Below, one piece after another: positions 1 through 12,800 of a stretch of DNA of 64,000 nt. Both the position numbers and the translations under genes were made by a program. Positions within the stretch are counted from its first letter, which is position 1; the number at the start of each line of letters is the position of its first letter. Source of the DNA: Evernia prunastri (Eukaryota; Ascomycota; Lecanoromycetes; Lecanorales; Parmeliaceae); assembly GCA_003184365.1 (NCBI GenBank), contig NKYR01000067.1, forward strand, positions 124,001-188,000. Reading direction: 5' to 3'. The notes under the pieces were generated by a model. The model was not told where the DNA came from. It saw only the letters and a program-made list of their open reading frames with translations, and did no database searches.

Positions 1-2520
1 CGCAGATACTTCTGACACAGCCTTGGGCTGGACTATGGTCGATATTCCCGTCGGTATCGGTGGATACCCTGTCATATTGAGCCAGGCGGTTTGTACAGGC
101 ACCGTCTGTCCGGGCCCTCCTTTCCGGGTCAAAGTCATAGCCAGTACCATGATCAAAATCACCAGCAACAGAAGGCCGATGGCTAGCGCAATGAGCATCC
201 ATTTTTTCTTCTTGCTCATCGGCTTCTTTTTACTACCGAAACATTGATCAAAACCCGCAAGAACTTTGGATTGATGCTTTTGAGGCGGTTGGGTATCCTT
301 CTCGCTGATCTCCCAGGTTTTAGGAGGCCTTCCAGCATCTCTTGGTGGCGGATAGAGATCCGCAAGCGTAGTCTCAGGCCTTTTTGTCTCGAGATTTTCA
401 TAACAGTGGATCTGCATGTTTCTGGTGCCGGCGGACTGAGACGCATCGTTGTCTCTTGACACTTCCGGCATAGGTAGCGCATCCCGAGGCACATTTGTTT
501 GAGGGACAGGCGTCTTCGGCGCTGGCGAAATGATTTGCTCGAACGTATTCGGCTGATGATCAGGAGGCATCACGGCAACATATCGCCTCGGTGGCCTCTC
601 CCGTCCGGGCGGCGAATAGGCCGGCTTTTCCTGGGGAGTAGGCTCCGATGTTGGTAGTGTCGGGAATGCCTCGATTCCCCGTTCATGTTCATGTCCATTG
701 TCCTGCTCGAGTGGTTGGGCAGCCGGCACAGGCTCAGGAGCACGGACGATGGGTGCAGCGTGAGCTTCTTGGACATCAGGCGTGGTGTCTAGATCTTCAA
801 TCACTGTTTCTTCACTGACCGGCCTTGACTTTGGCCTTGATTCTGGCGCAACGGCCTCACGGAAGGCTGCAGAAAATCGGTTTCCAGGGGCTTGTTGCAC
901 AGCGAGCGATTGTGACTGTTCGGTACTATACGGTTCTAGGAATTCTCTTGGACCAGCCTCTTCAACAATTGCTCTCGCCGAAGGCTTTTTCTGACCGCCC
1001 TGTACCTCCACGGAGCTCACTTGTGGTGACGGCAAGCAGGTGTGGTTCTGGCATTTAAAATAGGGCTCTGGACTGTGCATGTCATACAGACATGCCTCGA
1101 AGTATTCGGATGCTGCCCCGAAGCCTTCGTGTCCGACGGGTGAGATTGGCGTATCCATCGCTGGAAATTCGCGCGGCGGCTCTGGGACTACTCGTTTCTT
1201 CTGAGGCTGCTCGTCAAGATCAAGACCTCTCTTTTCAAGTTCTAAATCCAGACTCATATCCGTCCAGCTCGTGTGGCTGCTTTTCAGATCATCACGGTTT
1301 GTCGTCTCAGGAGAAACATTCAGAGAAGTAGGCTTATATTGATCGCGTCTTCCCTCAGTAGCCTGACGGACAATTGGCAAAGCTGGTATTGGTGGAGAAG
1401 AACCCTTGAAAGTCATTGGGGATCGAGGCCAGAAGGGGGTGACTATATGATCCCACCACCCTCTGGAGCGATGTCTTGTGGCAATACTGTCGATGCTGGC
1501 CTGCTTGGTCAGAATCCGTAATTGAGACTCTCCAGTACCAGGCCTCTCTACAGTGTCTGAATCCTCGTCATCCTCGAAGACGGTACCTGTAGAGACTATT
1601 CTCGAAGATGCTAGTGGCGGCGGTTTGCCATTTGGTGGGTAGATCTCTGCGTTATGTCTCCGTGCATCAGGCGGTAGGGGTGGTATGGGCGGCACCACCG
1701 ACGAATCTATGACACGCTCACCATTCTGCTGCGCCTGAGAGTACACGCTTGATGCTGCGCGCACTCTCCGTCGAGGCGGTTGTACCAGCTCGCCCGACTC
1801 ATCAGACCAAGACCCTTTGCCTTGGATAGGAGTCACAAAGCTTGGGCGTGTGACGGACGGCCGCCTAAGGATGGCATCTCTGCCCATGCCTAAGGGTTCG
1901 AGCTCTGCTGGACTAGTAATTGTACTTATATTGTGGTCTGCCAGGTCTTCAGGCGACACGGAGAGTCCTATCATCACGGCACGGTCTGATGGCGAAAGTG
2001 TGGATGCTTTACTTGCGGCGCGTTTCAGATCGTCCAGGCGGCCTTTCGACGCGGAAGGTTTGAGGGATCCGCGAGATCGTTGATGGCCAAGAGCAAGGTC
2101 TTCGGTCTTCCTCAAACTGCCCTGAGTCCCATGTCGGCTTAGCCCCAGGCCTTGATCTTGTGCTCCGTCCCCATCACCAGCGCTCTGGGCAAGACGTGGC
2201 GCTTTCAAGAAGCTTGTAACAACATTCAATCCAGGTAATCGAGGTTTGTCCTGTCTCTCTTGCTGGCATCCCACATCGCGGCCCATTGTACCTCTCTCCG
2301 CGGAGTGTCTTCCCCCGCTTAGTGTAAAATTGCTTTGCCCATTTGCAGCTTGTGATCCCACTCTTCGTTCTTGCGGTGGGGTTCGAGATGACTGTGGCGG
2401 TGAAGTAGGAGAAAGGACTTCTTCGCCCATGGGTGAGGAGAATGGCATTCGTGGGATCTGTGAGGGTGCGAGGTTGAGGCGTTGAGGTGTAGCATTGTGA
2501 GGCTGGGACTTTGAGGTCAT
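1..2520 (-). CDS. Pro/Ser-rich single-pass membrane protein, partial (C-terminus off the left edge)
   Basis: One uninterrupted minus-strand frame opens with ATG at 2520 and is still open at base 1, giving 840 residues with no stop. The first ~750 residues are low-complexity, rich in Pro, Ser, Gln and Arg, with islands that look conserved such as WWDHIVTPFWP near residue 375. Near the edge a basic stretch (KKKKW) precedes a strongly hydrophobic helix (about residues 785-805), then MTLTRKGGPG and the segment WLNMTGYPPIPTGIST. That last segment is, from memory, a hallmark of a Pezizomycotina family often loosely labelled glycoprotease family protein; no protease motif is visible. The expected topology is a cytosolic disordered N-terminus, one membrane helix and an extracellular C-terminus lying outside the window. 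The function is unknown. No intron is needed, and the in-frame ATG at 2520 is the first in the open frame. Confidence 0.8.
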   Translation of the reverse strand, partial: MTSKSQPHNATPQRLNLAPSQIPRMPFSSPMGEEVLSPTSPPQSSRTPPQERRVGSQAANGQSNFTLSGGRHSAERGTMGRDVGCQQERQDKPRLPGLNVVTSFLKAPRLAQSAGDGDGAQDQGLGLSRHGTQGSLRKTEDLALGHQRSRGSLKPSASKGRLDDLKRAASKASTLSPSDRAVMIGLSVSPEDLADHNISTITSPAELEPLGMGRDAILRRPSVTRPSFVTPIQGKGSWSDESGELVQPPRRRVRAASSVYSQAQQNGERVIDSSVVPPIPPLPPDARRHNAEIYPPNGKPPPLASSRIVSTGTVFEDDEDSDTVERPGTGESQLRILTKQASIDSIATRHRSRGWWDHIVTPFWPRSPMTFKGSSPPIPALPIVRQATEGRRDQYKPTSLNVSPETTNRDDLKSSHTSWTDMSLDLELEKRGLDLDEQPQKKRVVPEPPREFPAMDTPISPVGHEGFGAASEYFEACLYDMHSPEPYFKCQNHTCLPSPQVSSVEVQGGQKKPSARAIVEEAGPREFLEPYSTEQSQSLAVQQAPGNRFSAAFREAVAPESRPKSRPVSEETVIEDLDTTPDVQEAHAAPIVRAPEPVPAAQPLEQDNGHEHERGIEAFPTLPTSEPTPQEKPAYSPPGRERPPRRYVAVMPPDHQPNTFEQIISPAPKTPVPQTNVPRDALPMPEVSRDNDASQSAGTRNMQIHCYENLETKRPETTLADLYPPPRDAGRPPKTWEISEKDTQPPQKHQSKVLAGFDQCFGSKKKPMSKKKKWMLIALAIGLLLLVILIMVLAMTLTRKGGPGQTVPVQTAWLNMTGYPPIPTGISTIVQPKAVSEVSA

Positions 2521-3571
2521 TATTGACGATAACGGTGTGGGTGATGGTGTGGAATGCTTCTATTCAATGGGTGCAACCCATTCCTATTGTCAATACCACT
2601 AAGACAATTTTCAAAAGATTCACTCTTGGGGCAGACAACGTTCATTCAATCAAGAATCCAATGACGATCAAAGCAAAAGACAGCTTGCAAAGAGAGCTGC
2701 AAAATGTCGTAACGTTGATTTCAAAGCCAGTCAGAGGTAGCAGCCTCTGAGACCGTCTCGGTACTCGTATACAAGGAGGTCAGTCATCAGAATCGCAGCG
2801 CAAGTAAACCTCTCCAACAACATGACTTAAAGCCTCAAACAATTTTTTCCCTCCTCCACAGCCATCTCAAGTCCACGGGCCACGAAAGCGACCCTTAACG
2901 CCAGGCTCCAGCTCCCCCTGCATCACATTGGACGATTCTGTAAGGCATGCCATCTCCGATACAGCGTGCAGTGGTACTGCAGAGGTTGAGCTATTATTAC
3001 TAGCCGCCGCGGAGTCCCATGGTGTGGAAGGATAGGAGTGGTTAAGCTGCAAAGGTGAGGTTGAGCAGAACCCTGCTGATCCCTTTGCCAATCAAAGCCG
3101 TGAGTCAACGCGTACGCCTAATCATGTGATCAAAGACGGCGCTTACACACCTAGGGCTGGACGATTGGGTCGGGCTAATTTTGGTATAGGTAGTACTTTG
3201 TCGAACGATGGAAGGATGGCTTCCTTTTAGAAACATGCAGCACACGGAGAGATTGCGGCGCTGGCTATTCTACCTATACGAAAATAAGCTGAGCCCGGCA
3301 GCCAAATAATATAGGTAAGAGATTCCAGAAAAGATGCCTATCGAAAAAAAAAATACATTAGAAGACAATACAGTCCAGGTATCTAAGGATGATCTATTGC
3401 GCATGTGGCACGCCTAACAAGATATCCCATCTCGCCCAGATGCATCGTCGGGACACGCCCTTATGAAGCGGCCCATCCGGCCACACAATAGGTCCGGCTG
3501 AGACATGAAAATCGGTACCAGAAAATAATATGATCTTCACCAAACGCCACATTAGATTGGAATTCTCCTGG
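2521..3571. other. Intergenic region, no gene seen
   Basis: This is upstream of the membrane-protein gene and downstream of the glycosyltransferase gene. Only short overlapping frames without family resemblance occur. An A-run lies near 3342-3352. It probably holds the promoter and leader of the leftmost gene and the 3' region of the next. Confidence 0.6.
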
Positions 3572-5100
3572 TTAGCCAGCCTCAGCGCTCTCCTCTTTCT
3601 TCCCTCGTATCTTCTTAACCCGATCACTTATGCCGTCTTTAAACTTCTCCCACGGCGTCCTGTTGAGCTTGTTGCTTAATTCCCGGTAGTTGTACATCTC
3701 CCCCCAACAGTCTCGTCCCCACTCGCAACCAGCCATATTGACCACAAAATCCCGGTCTCTCTCGGAGTAGTGTATCCGTGAATCCTCGCCGTTCTCACCG
3801 CAGGCACCCATGGGGAAACTGTTGATCTTTCGCTGCGGGATGAACGCTGTATGTGGCCTTATCCATGGTTGGTGGATGTATAGATGCTCCATTGCGTCTT
3901 GCTCTTTATGTTCCCACTCCATGTGCTTCTGTTCATAGCCGACAGGGTCCCACCAAATGTCGAGCAGACGATCTGTCCAAATGCTGCGGTGAATGAAGAA
4001 GGAGCCGAGGTTGAATCCTCCACAATCTTGAGGTATGATAAGATCAATGGAGTTGGCTTGGCCGTCACCGTTTGCTGAGCGGGCCGGAGGGTCGAGATGG
4101 GGAGATTCGAATGGGTGTGAAATGTTAAGGGGATTGTAGACGTTAATGTCTCGGTAGGTGTTTCCGAGCAGGTCGTCAAAGACGTGCTCTTGCAATGGAT
4201 ATGAAGGTTCCATAATGAAGGTGTTCAGGTCCAGCCACCAGAACCTTTCGAGCGTACGGTCAGTCAGAATTCTCAAAGGTAAGGTAAGTACGGAGCTTTT
4301 ACCATTCTGCCTTAGGGTACTTCCGCATACAGTTCCGTATAGTGTCCACCTTTTCCCAGCTCTCTCGCCATTCGTGTGCATACCTCTTCTTGGTGCTCAT
4401 ATCGACAATCTCGAGATCGTAGCCCCACTTCTTGGTGTACTTCTTCTTGTTCCTCACACTGTCTCTTTCAATAGCCCATTCGCGAGCGCCTTTCCATTCC
4501 ATGACACCACCTCCTTGGTTAGCTGCTAGTATGACAACGAATTTGCTGCCACCGCCTAAGAAGGACGCTCTGCGATACATTCGATGCATTGCTGCCAGAA
4601 AAGTCAGCACATGGAGGCACCTGCAGATGAAGTCTTTGCTCACGAGTAACGTAAAACAAGATGATTGCCAAAACAAATGCAAGAACTATGCCCAGTCGTA
4701 ATCTCAAACGCCATATCGTCCTTCCAAGGTACGTGAGGAACCTGCCCGTCCTACTTCCCCCCATCTGTGCCCATCTTCCTCGCCCGAGCCTTTCTTTGTC
4801 CGAAAAGTCTCTCCGAGCCGTCATCCTAAATGTAGGCAGGCTTGTCGATATCTTCCTTGCATGTCTTGAAAAGAAGCCATTGTTCCGTGTTGAAAAGGAT
4901 GGGTATCCTTTGACCTCCTCACTTCTCGCCTTTGCTTTCGCCCAGGTCACATTATCACCACTCGACGAACCATTCGTCTGCGTTTCGCCATATGCTCTCC
5001 TAGGACTAGCGTTCCCGCTTGCGTTGTCGTAGGGGCTTGTCAGCCCAGGACTTGACCATCCTCCTCCTCTTCTAGGTGATGGGGAGCGTGATAAGGACAT
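3572..5100 (-). CDS. Golgi alpha-1,6-mannosyltransferase subunit, Mnn10/Gma12 (GT34) family
   Basis: Three exons join as complement(3572..4244, 4303..4591, 4644..5100), 472 residues, divisible by three. The 58-bp and 52-bp introns both carry a CTGAC branch site. The N-terminus is a Ser/Pro-rich cytosolic tail (MSLSRSPSPRRGGGWSSPG) followed by one membrane anchor (LRLRLGIVLAFVLAIILFYV), so this is a type II Golgi protein. The lumenal domain has the GT34 core: FVVILAANQGGG, then the sugar-nucleotide/metal site FWWLDLNTFIM in the usual DXD-like position, then DCGGFNLGSFFI and EQDAMEHL. Family knowledge: such subunits extend alpha-1,6-mannan backbones on N-glycans in the M-Pol II complex. ATG at 5100 was chosen because the start MSLSRSPSP is typical of fungal homologues and the longer upstream frame has no ATG. 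Whether it is Mnn10 or Mnn11 is not resolved. Confidence 0.88.
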
Positions 5101-6773
5101 TGAGCCGTAAGGTGTACCAGGGATGGGAGGCAATGGCTGGGCGTAGCCACCCGTCGGAAACCCCGACGAGGCCCCTAGACGACTGCCCGATGGGCGTTGT
5201 TCCTGTAGATCCAATTGAGGAGGGTGTCTTGTGGTTGATGACGTACGCCGTCGACGTTGCGCTCCGGTCGATACCTGGGTGGGAGAGGGAGAAGCCAGAT
5301 TGATGAATGCGCCCAGAGAAGAAAAGCTGGCCTTGCAGGTCGTGTTGAAAAGGAACGTCGCGAAGTCGATTGCGTACGTCCAAACTTGAAGGTCCGGCTA
5401 GCGGAAAGGGTTGGCGCCAAGCCCTGAAAATAAAGCGGTCAGGGGACAAAGGCCTGTCTTGATCGACTGGTCGACTGGCACTACTATGAGAAAAGTACTC
5501 CACGATATATATCCTTGTTGCTTTGGCCTCTCGTAAAATAATGAGAAGCTGATATGTTGTTATGAGGTGAGGTGTGAGATTTTCTGGTCAGCTTTCGCAT
5601 GAGCTCGAAAGCTAAAAAAGATGATGAAAGTTGCAGCTTGCAGGGAAGGCGCGGTAAGTACAGGGTATCTTACGGGCGAATGTGCTCGGTAAGAATACAT
5701 TTAGGTGCCTTTAGCCCTAATACCTTTAAATTTGCTTTTGTTCTAGCCTCGGCCACAAATACCAATTAGAATAGATTGAATTTTAATTGTTTTAGTATTA
5801 TTCCATCTGATCGGCCTTTGAAACGACCACGATACAAATAAATACATACATACATAAGTATTATTGGTCTTTAGGGAATCGTTATAACTTATCAATCTGC
5901 ATGTGATGAAATTCGAGTCGTTGACGCGTTCATCATGCATTATTCATTGAGGGATGGAGGGGAGCAAGAGCCTACTCGTCAGATGGTCAGCTTCAGACAT
6001 TACAGGTGGTCTTTGCATTACTTCGGGGCTGGCGGCCAATCATTCAGCGATACCGAGACGCGGTAGTATGCAGAAATATGCAGGCTGAGATTGTTTTTTT
6101 CTTGGCGGCGGGGATGTGAAAAATTGATTGAAAAAGTTGGCATACCAAAAAGGGAGATGGTGGTGCTGGTGGTGGGGGGAGAAATTGTTTGTCTGGCCTT
6201 GCACTCTGGCCGCCAGATCACGCGACTCGGTCTATAACTCTATTCGCTGCATCAAAGTCGAGTAGGTATTGACCATGCTGTTAATTTAATTGATAGGCTT
6301 TGTTCTTGCCAGTCAAACAAATCACGTTTGTATGGCTGGGTTCATAGATTAAGATGGACCGAGGGGAAATGAATCAAGCTTCCTGATTTTTCATTGTAGG
6401 TAGTCTGGCCCGAGGATTGTATAAGTATTACTACTCCGTACGGAGTGTTCGTTTCATAATGATTGCTTCGGAGAAGATGCCCTACTTTAGTAACTGCTGC
6501 TGCAATTAATTATGAGAGTCCTCATTGCAATACGCATGCTCTTTTAATCGCTGCCCGCATGCCCTTCTACTACCACGGTAAGAAGGTATCTAATCTACCC
6601 TTTCGAATAGGCTCATCAACCCCGATCGGGGTATCGCTCTCAATGCGCCGGGTTTCCTCGGACGCCCGTGTCGGTGAAACAGTGGATCTGCAGGTCTTCC
6701 AGACGGGCAAGGATCCCTCATTCTCTGCAAATCCTCTCAGTCAGCATACCTTGGATCGACACAAGGCAAACAC
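5101..6773. other. Intergenic region with a 14-bp palindrome
   Basis: No gene is recognised. The segment 5700-6000 is AT-rich. The perfect palindrome ACTCCGTACGGAGT lies at about 6431-6445; related half-sites recur elsewhere in the window. The region should include the promoter of the mannosyltransferase gene and the 3' region of the UBC gene. Confidence 0.55.
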
Positions 6774-8494
6774 TCACTCCATGCTCCGCTGCACCGCTCG
6801 GCGCAGCTGACGGTTGTACTGCTTCTTGTCGTCTGCCGAGCCCCAGTACAGTTTCGATGCCTCGGGGTTGACAAGTGTTCGAGGATCATATGGCGGCTCT
6901 GTGTCCTCAATGGCCTCGATGATTGCCTCAACGTGTGACTTCAGTTCATCCTGACGCTTGGGGAAGTAGCAAAGCACACCGTCTTTGGATATGCGGTGAT
7001 GGAACATCTTCGTCTCGAAGACGACCCTTGGTTGCTCGTCTGGGAATCGAGGGCTGATGGAAACTTTGATTCTGAACATGCCACCGTCAAGGTTCGTCAT
7101 AGGTCGGCCAAAGTAGGTCAGCAGCCAGACGAAAGGGTTCCGATCCGCCAAATCAATGTCGAGAGTGACCATATCGTTCTTTTTATAGGTTTCTACGAGC
7201 TGTTGGTGCTGACGTTCGAGCATTGAAGCCATGGTTGTTTCTTTCCGTACTTGCATTGCACCTTCCTGAGCCCAGTAGTCGATTTCGCGGAACAGCACAT
7301 TGTGTATCAATTGAAGCCTTCTCCTGAGCTCGGGATAATTGAACTTGCCGGGCATGGTGTTGCCGCCGCCTTCGAAAGGCATGATGACAAAATTCTGGTT
7401 CGCTTTGACGGTCTTCTCTGCTTCCTCTATCGACAAAAGATAACACTCATAATACCAAAGGAAGCGCCGCTTGCAGAGGTCCTTAAAGGGCTCAAAGGGA
7501 GGTGGTGGTGGCTCTACATCGTCGTACTCAGTGCGAGCTTCCCCATGCTCCTCCAGTGTTGGGAATTCATCAACCACGCCATCCGAATGGATGTTTAAAT
7601 AGTCTTCGAGACGCTGTACGATCGAAATTCTGAGTGACTCGTGTCGTATCTGAGAAAATATTAGATGTCATGGGCTATATCTTGAGAGCTCATTCGCGCT
7701 GGGTACCTTAGCTGCGTAGTGTGCTTGAGCTTTCTTGTCGTCATCAGCATTGGCATTCTCAAAGCCAGGTTCGTTCTCGTAAGGATTGGATGACATCAGG
7801 CTTTGTATGGAAATTAGTATTGATTCCAGGCCTTGCGCGCTGGACCATTCCTCTCCTCGCTCTCCTCTCCATGTCCTGCGGACGCACGATCAGCCCATCC
7901 TTTGGAAAATCAAGCTCCTCATATTACCCTAATATTGACCTGTATTCATGTTAGCGATTTACTGCACCCGCAAAGGAGGTTGAAGACCACACGCACAAAC
8001 ACACTTTGCCCCCCGCGTAGATGTTAGGATTGAACCGACATCGACCCCCATTGGTTGTCTTAGCCGTGACCGAGGGCGCTTTTTCAGGATAGTCTGACTG
8101 AATTTAGGTATCCATAACCTCTCAATATTGCAGTCTTGACGCTAACCTTCCGGAAATTTAACGCTGAACTAAAGCCTTGTCAGCAGCTCATGGACTAGAG
8201 GATTGACCTGTCCACGTACATCAAAGAAGCCAAATTCGTACGGAGTTTCAGGCGGCCCTATAATCAGGGCCTTAACATTTCGAACATCGCTGTCCCGGCA
8301 GGCTACCGCTATCGCTGTTGCAAAAGTGAGTTGATTGGACTAGGTGCTCGGCTGCCTCTCCACGACATCCAACATACATAGATCGGTATTCTTTTGGATG
8401 TCTGTAAGCTCCTAACAAAACATTAGGCTTGAAGTGAGATTTGTAGAGATGAGGTCCTCACACGTATGATTCGATAGACGCTCTGGTTCGACAT
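6774..8494 (-). CDS. Ubiquitin-conjugating (E2-like) protein with two UBC domains
   Basis: Eight exons join as complement(6774..7649, 7707..7875, 7928..7939, 7997..8093, 8147..8168, 8220..8314, 8378..8411, 8462..8494), 445 residues, divisible by three. The first UBC domain (about residues 10-165) reads like UBE2Z/BRUCE-type E2s: [33 protein letters not shown], then KVCLSILGTW with candidate catalytic Cys93. A second, diverged UBC domain fills the C-terminal third ([33 protein letters not shown] with Cys381 at the active-site position). A linker with a run of five prolines separates them. One exon is only 12 nt and encodes the residues right after Cys93; it is needed to keep the conserved VCLSILGTW intact. 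Family knowledge suggests ubiquitin or UBL transfer in cytosol or nucleus. Substrate unknown; the second domain may be structural. Confidence 0.85.
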
Positions 8495-9858
8495 TTGATT
8501 GGATCAAAGCTGGGTGTCTGTGGCTGATACGGAATGCACGAGGGTGTACTTGAGGAGTATCTTCATAGGAGCATTTGATGAATGAGAGGATCTACTCGTA
8601 TACGACCTTGGTTTAGGCACCAGTAAAAAGCTCGTAGCTTTTTGAAGGTGGACACTGTTTCAAGAGAACGTTGACAAGTCGGACAAACATCGACCAGGCT
8701 AATTCATGCAGCCGAAGCGTAACAGTGCTAGCAGAACAGGGCACTGCTATTTTTGGCGACGCAGTGTTAGTCTCAAGGTATCTGATACACTGGAAGATGG
8801 TCAAAGCTGAGGCTCAAGCTCCAGGCAGCGCTGAATCAGACGGGGAAGGTAGAGTAATACTTAAGTCGTACCTACCTTACCTTACGTGAGCGAACCACGG
8901 AACCTTCAGCCCTGAGCGGAGGAAATCTGGTACAGCCCTACGCAAGCGCTGTTTTAAATTACTCGTACTTAGAGTACGCTCTTGAATTTCAGTAGGGAGT
9001 GAGGGCCACAATGCTGCTTGTAATGGATGAATGAATTCCTCAACTTACATCTTGTATGGGGGAACACTCTATGAAAGACGTGTAGCTTACCTAGTCTGCA
9101 CCGACTCCATCGAAGTGTAGGATAACAATACGCGCCTTATACTCGTTCCTGGATTACCTTGCCATGCCATGCTTTCTCCACAAATGAATGAAGCTAAATT
9201 TGGATTGGTTTGCCGCTCTCCGATTCAAGCAGTCGACTCAACTCAACTCGACAGTCACCACACCCCCAATACTCTAAAAGAATTTCGGTCGTTTCACTCC
9301 TTTTTACTATAATACATAGATTCCATTTGCCAGGCGCAATAATCCTCTCTTCGCGCGCTACACTCTGCGGTTCGTCCAGCAACCAGCGTTTTTGCTCTTC
9401 GACAGTACATTCCATCAACCGCTTTAGCATTATCGCACAGCGACATCTTCCTGCTCCACACAAAGGAGACCGCATCTTCCTGACGTCTTTTGACATTGCG
9501 CAAGCTCCTTGGTGTGCCACCATCGTCATCATCAGCTCGGTTGTGCCTCGATGATTCCACGTCGCTAGAAAACAGCCACCTAGGAACGAAGCTACTCAAT
9601 AAGAGAGGGGAATCTCGCAACTTTCGCCAGAAACTTGTTACACCAGTGAAGTTGAATCCCAGAACTCGCATTCGTCGAGTCTAGGGCGTAAGGCAGATTG
9701 CGTTTCAATCGGTGGCCGGGCTACGTTGAGAAAAGGCTTGCGGAGAGTGTTGTCAGGGGGAAGGCATACAAAAAGGCTAAGAAGGGTGGCTATAAAATTT
9801 TCATACACTGCTCGGGCTGGCTGGAGAACATCACGGGATCGGGAGGGAGGTTGCTGCA
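8495..9858. other. Divergent promoter region, no gene seen
   Basis: Starts of the minus-strand UBC gene and the plus-strand LIM/RhoGAP gene face away from each other across this 1.36 kb. Small overlapping frames on both strands show no family resemblance. A CCTACCTTACCTTACG stretch near 8871-8886 belongs to a motif that recurs in the window. Confidence 0.55.
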
Positions 9859-12800
9859 ATGAGCCCTCAGTCGGAGGGAAGGCCGTCCACTGACAGACGG
9901 CCTGGTGATGGAGCATACAATAGTCGAGGAGGGTACCGGCAACCGGGGCAAAGCATGGAAGATAGAGATAACCAATACCGGCAAGCGGGACAGACGAACG
10001 GGTATGGCCAGGTAGATGCTTCTAAGCTGAGATCTATGGGCCCACCGTTAGCACTGGGGGATACTCGAAGTCCAAACGGCAGCTCAGCCCATTCCCCTGT
10101 GGATGGGAGAAATGGCCGGAGTAAGGACCTGACACATGATTTGCCGGTCAGAGAAAGGTCACGAACTAATGGGGCGTCTGGTGGGAAGTCTCATACGTTG
10201 AGACTTTGCCAGAAGTGCGGCGAACCTTTGACTGGGCAGTTTGTGAGAGCACTTGGTGGCACCTTTCATTTAGAATGCTTCAAATGCCGAGTATGCTCCG
10301 TCAACTACGCGTCAGCGAACTCAATGCTGACAATGGCATCTAGGACTGCGGACAAGTAGTAGCATCGAAGTTTTTCCCGGTTGACGACGAAGAAGGCGAA
10401 GGTCAATACCCCTTGTGTGAGACCGACTACTTCCGCCGACTTGATTTGTTATGCTTTGATTGCGGCGGCGCTCTCCGTGGATCCTACATTACGGCCTTGG
10501 AACGAAAGTATCACATTGAACATTTCACATGCTCAGTGTGCCCCACCGTTTTCGGGGCGCAAGACAGCTATTACGAACACGAAGGGAAGGTCTACTGTCA
10601 CTACCACTATTCAACGCAGTTTGCACAACGGTGCAACGGATGTCGAACCGCGATATTGAAGCAATTTGTGGAGATATTCCGAAATGGTCAAAACCAACAC
10701 TGGCATCCGGAGTGTTACATGATACATAAATTTTGGAATGTTCGTCTGGCCCCGTCAGATGCGGATGGCAGCCATCAAGTGCTTTCAGAAGCAAATGCCA
10801 CAGAAGAAAAGCGAACTCTGGTCCGAGAGGAAGAGGAACAGATGGAAGAGAAAGTCTACAGGATATGGAGCGTTCTCTCCGCTTTTGAAGAGTCCTCGGC
10901 GGCTTGCATTTCGGATATGCTTCTCCACGTCAGCAACGGATCCTACGTAGAAGGCATCGTGACGGCGAGGAAATTCATCTGGCATGTAGACATTCTCTTC
11001 AGAGCGACCGATAAATTAGACTTCTTGATGGTTAGGGAAGGCGTGAAAGGTATGTGTTGTAGCTATGCTCTTTCTTTTGGGTGTTCTGTCGCTGACTGGT
11101 CAGGACTCTCGTACGGACGGGAAGCGAAGCTGCTTTGTAAGAAGATCGTGGCCTTCTTTTCACTTCTTTCAAAGACTCAGGAAACTGGTGTCAAGAAATT
11201 GGGCGTTACGCAGGAGCTTTTGTCCCTGGTCACAGGACTTGCTCATTACCTTAAGCTGCTTATCCGCATCAGTCTGCAAGGTGCGCTGAAACTCGAACGT
11301 GAACAACGGAGCATCGAGGGGCTTCACCAATTTCTTGCGGATTTAGAGAATCTCAATTCCATTAGAGAGGCCGAAACTTCCGACCTGCACTCCGGTGTCG
11401 CCGGCTTGTCGAATCAACAGTCAGACATCTGTCATAAATGCAAAGAGCCGATCGATGACGAGTGCGTCAAGCTAGACCAGCAAAGATGGCACAAAAACCA
11501 CTTGACTTGCGATTACTGTGAGCGAGTGGTGGGCCATCCGGATTTGGGTGATGCACTGTGGAGCGAGCGAGAAGGTCAGGTCTTGTGCCGACGCTGTTAT
11601 GAAGAAAGGCGAGAGGCCCCAGATGCCATCCCTTGCTTTGAGCCGGTTTCAAGGCTTCAGCAGTATGTATATCTCCTCCGAGTGGCACTCGCCAGGCTGC
11701 TCTCGGTGCTTCGATCTGGAGGCACCCTTCCTCATACTTCAGGTAAGCTGCGATGTCCTGCTTCTTATTCCAAGCTCTAACACGGATGCTAGATGACCCT
11801 AACCTTTCGACCTATGATTCAAAAGAGGGTCATCGGTTGAATGAGAGCGGGCAAGTAGATCCACCCCTACTCAGGGCGGATTCTCGATCCAAATCGTATG
11901 GTGGAACCGGGACATCAGCAGCCGAGAGCAATCAATCATCTTACCAGCAGACCGTGGGCGAGATGAAAAGACTGCGGTCTACACGCATGGACACGCAGCT
12001 ATCCACCAACATTAAGAAAGCTCGTACCTCACGGATACTCGATGGACCAGAAGGTCGTCGACCGGGCTCGGCCGGAGCAGATGGCTCAGACCAAAAGCAG
12101 CATACCTTCCACATCGTGGAAGACCGGGATCCTAACAATGATGCGCCAAGTAATAACTTGACTTTCGGCCATCAGGACGCACTGACACTGGACGACATCC
12201 CACGAATAGTCGCCGCTGAGCAAGCAAAGGAGCAACGACCCAATGCTTACAAGCACGCCAAACATCAATTAATTGGCAGTGGCGGACACCAGCCTAAGTT
12301 TTATAGCGGACACCAGCGTGATGTCTCTGGTGGCAATGATCTCGACATAGCAGGTGGTGAGTCAGGCGCCCAGCGACCGAAAAGGTACTTTTCTGAACTC
12401 TCTGCTCTCGAATACTTCATCGTCCGTCATGTTGCGGTGCTCTCCATGGAACCTTTGCTGGAAGGTCATTATAATCTTGAAGATCTGCTCAACTTGATTG
12501 AGACAAGAAAACCGACTTTCTGGGGCAAATTCGGCAAGGCTTTCCAGAAGAACGACAAACCAAAAGGAGGCAAAAAGAAGGGCGTCTTTGGTATTCCTTT
12601 GGATTTGCTTGTGGAAAGAGATGGAGTGGAATCTACGTATGGCGTTGGTCCCGGCGCTCTAAGAGTCCCTGGCATTGTCGACGATACGATTTCCGCCATG
12701 CGGCAAATGGACATGTCCGTTGAGGGTGTATTCCGGAAGAACGGCAACATCCGCGGATTGAAAGATCTGAGTGAGAAGCTCGACCAAAAGGAGGTCGAGG

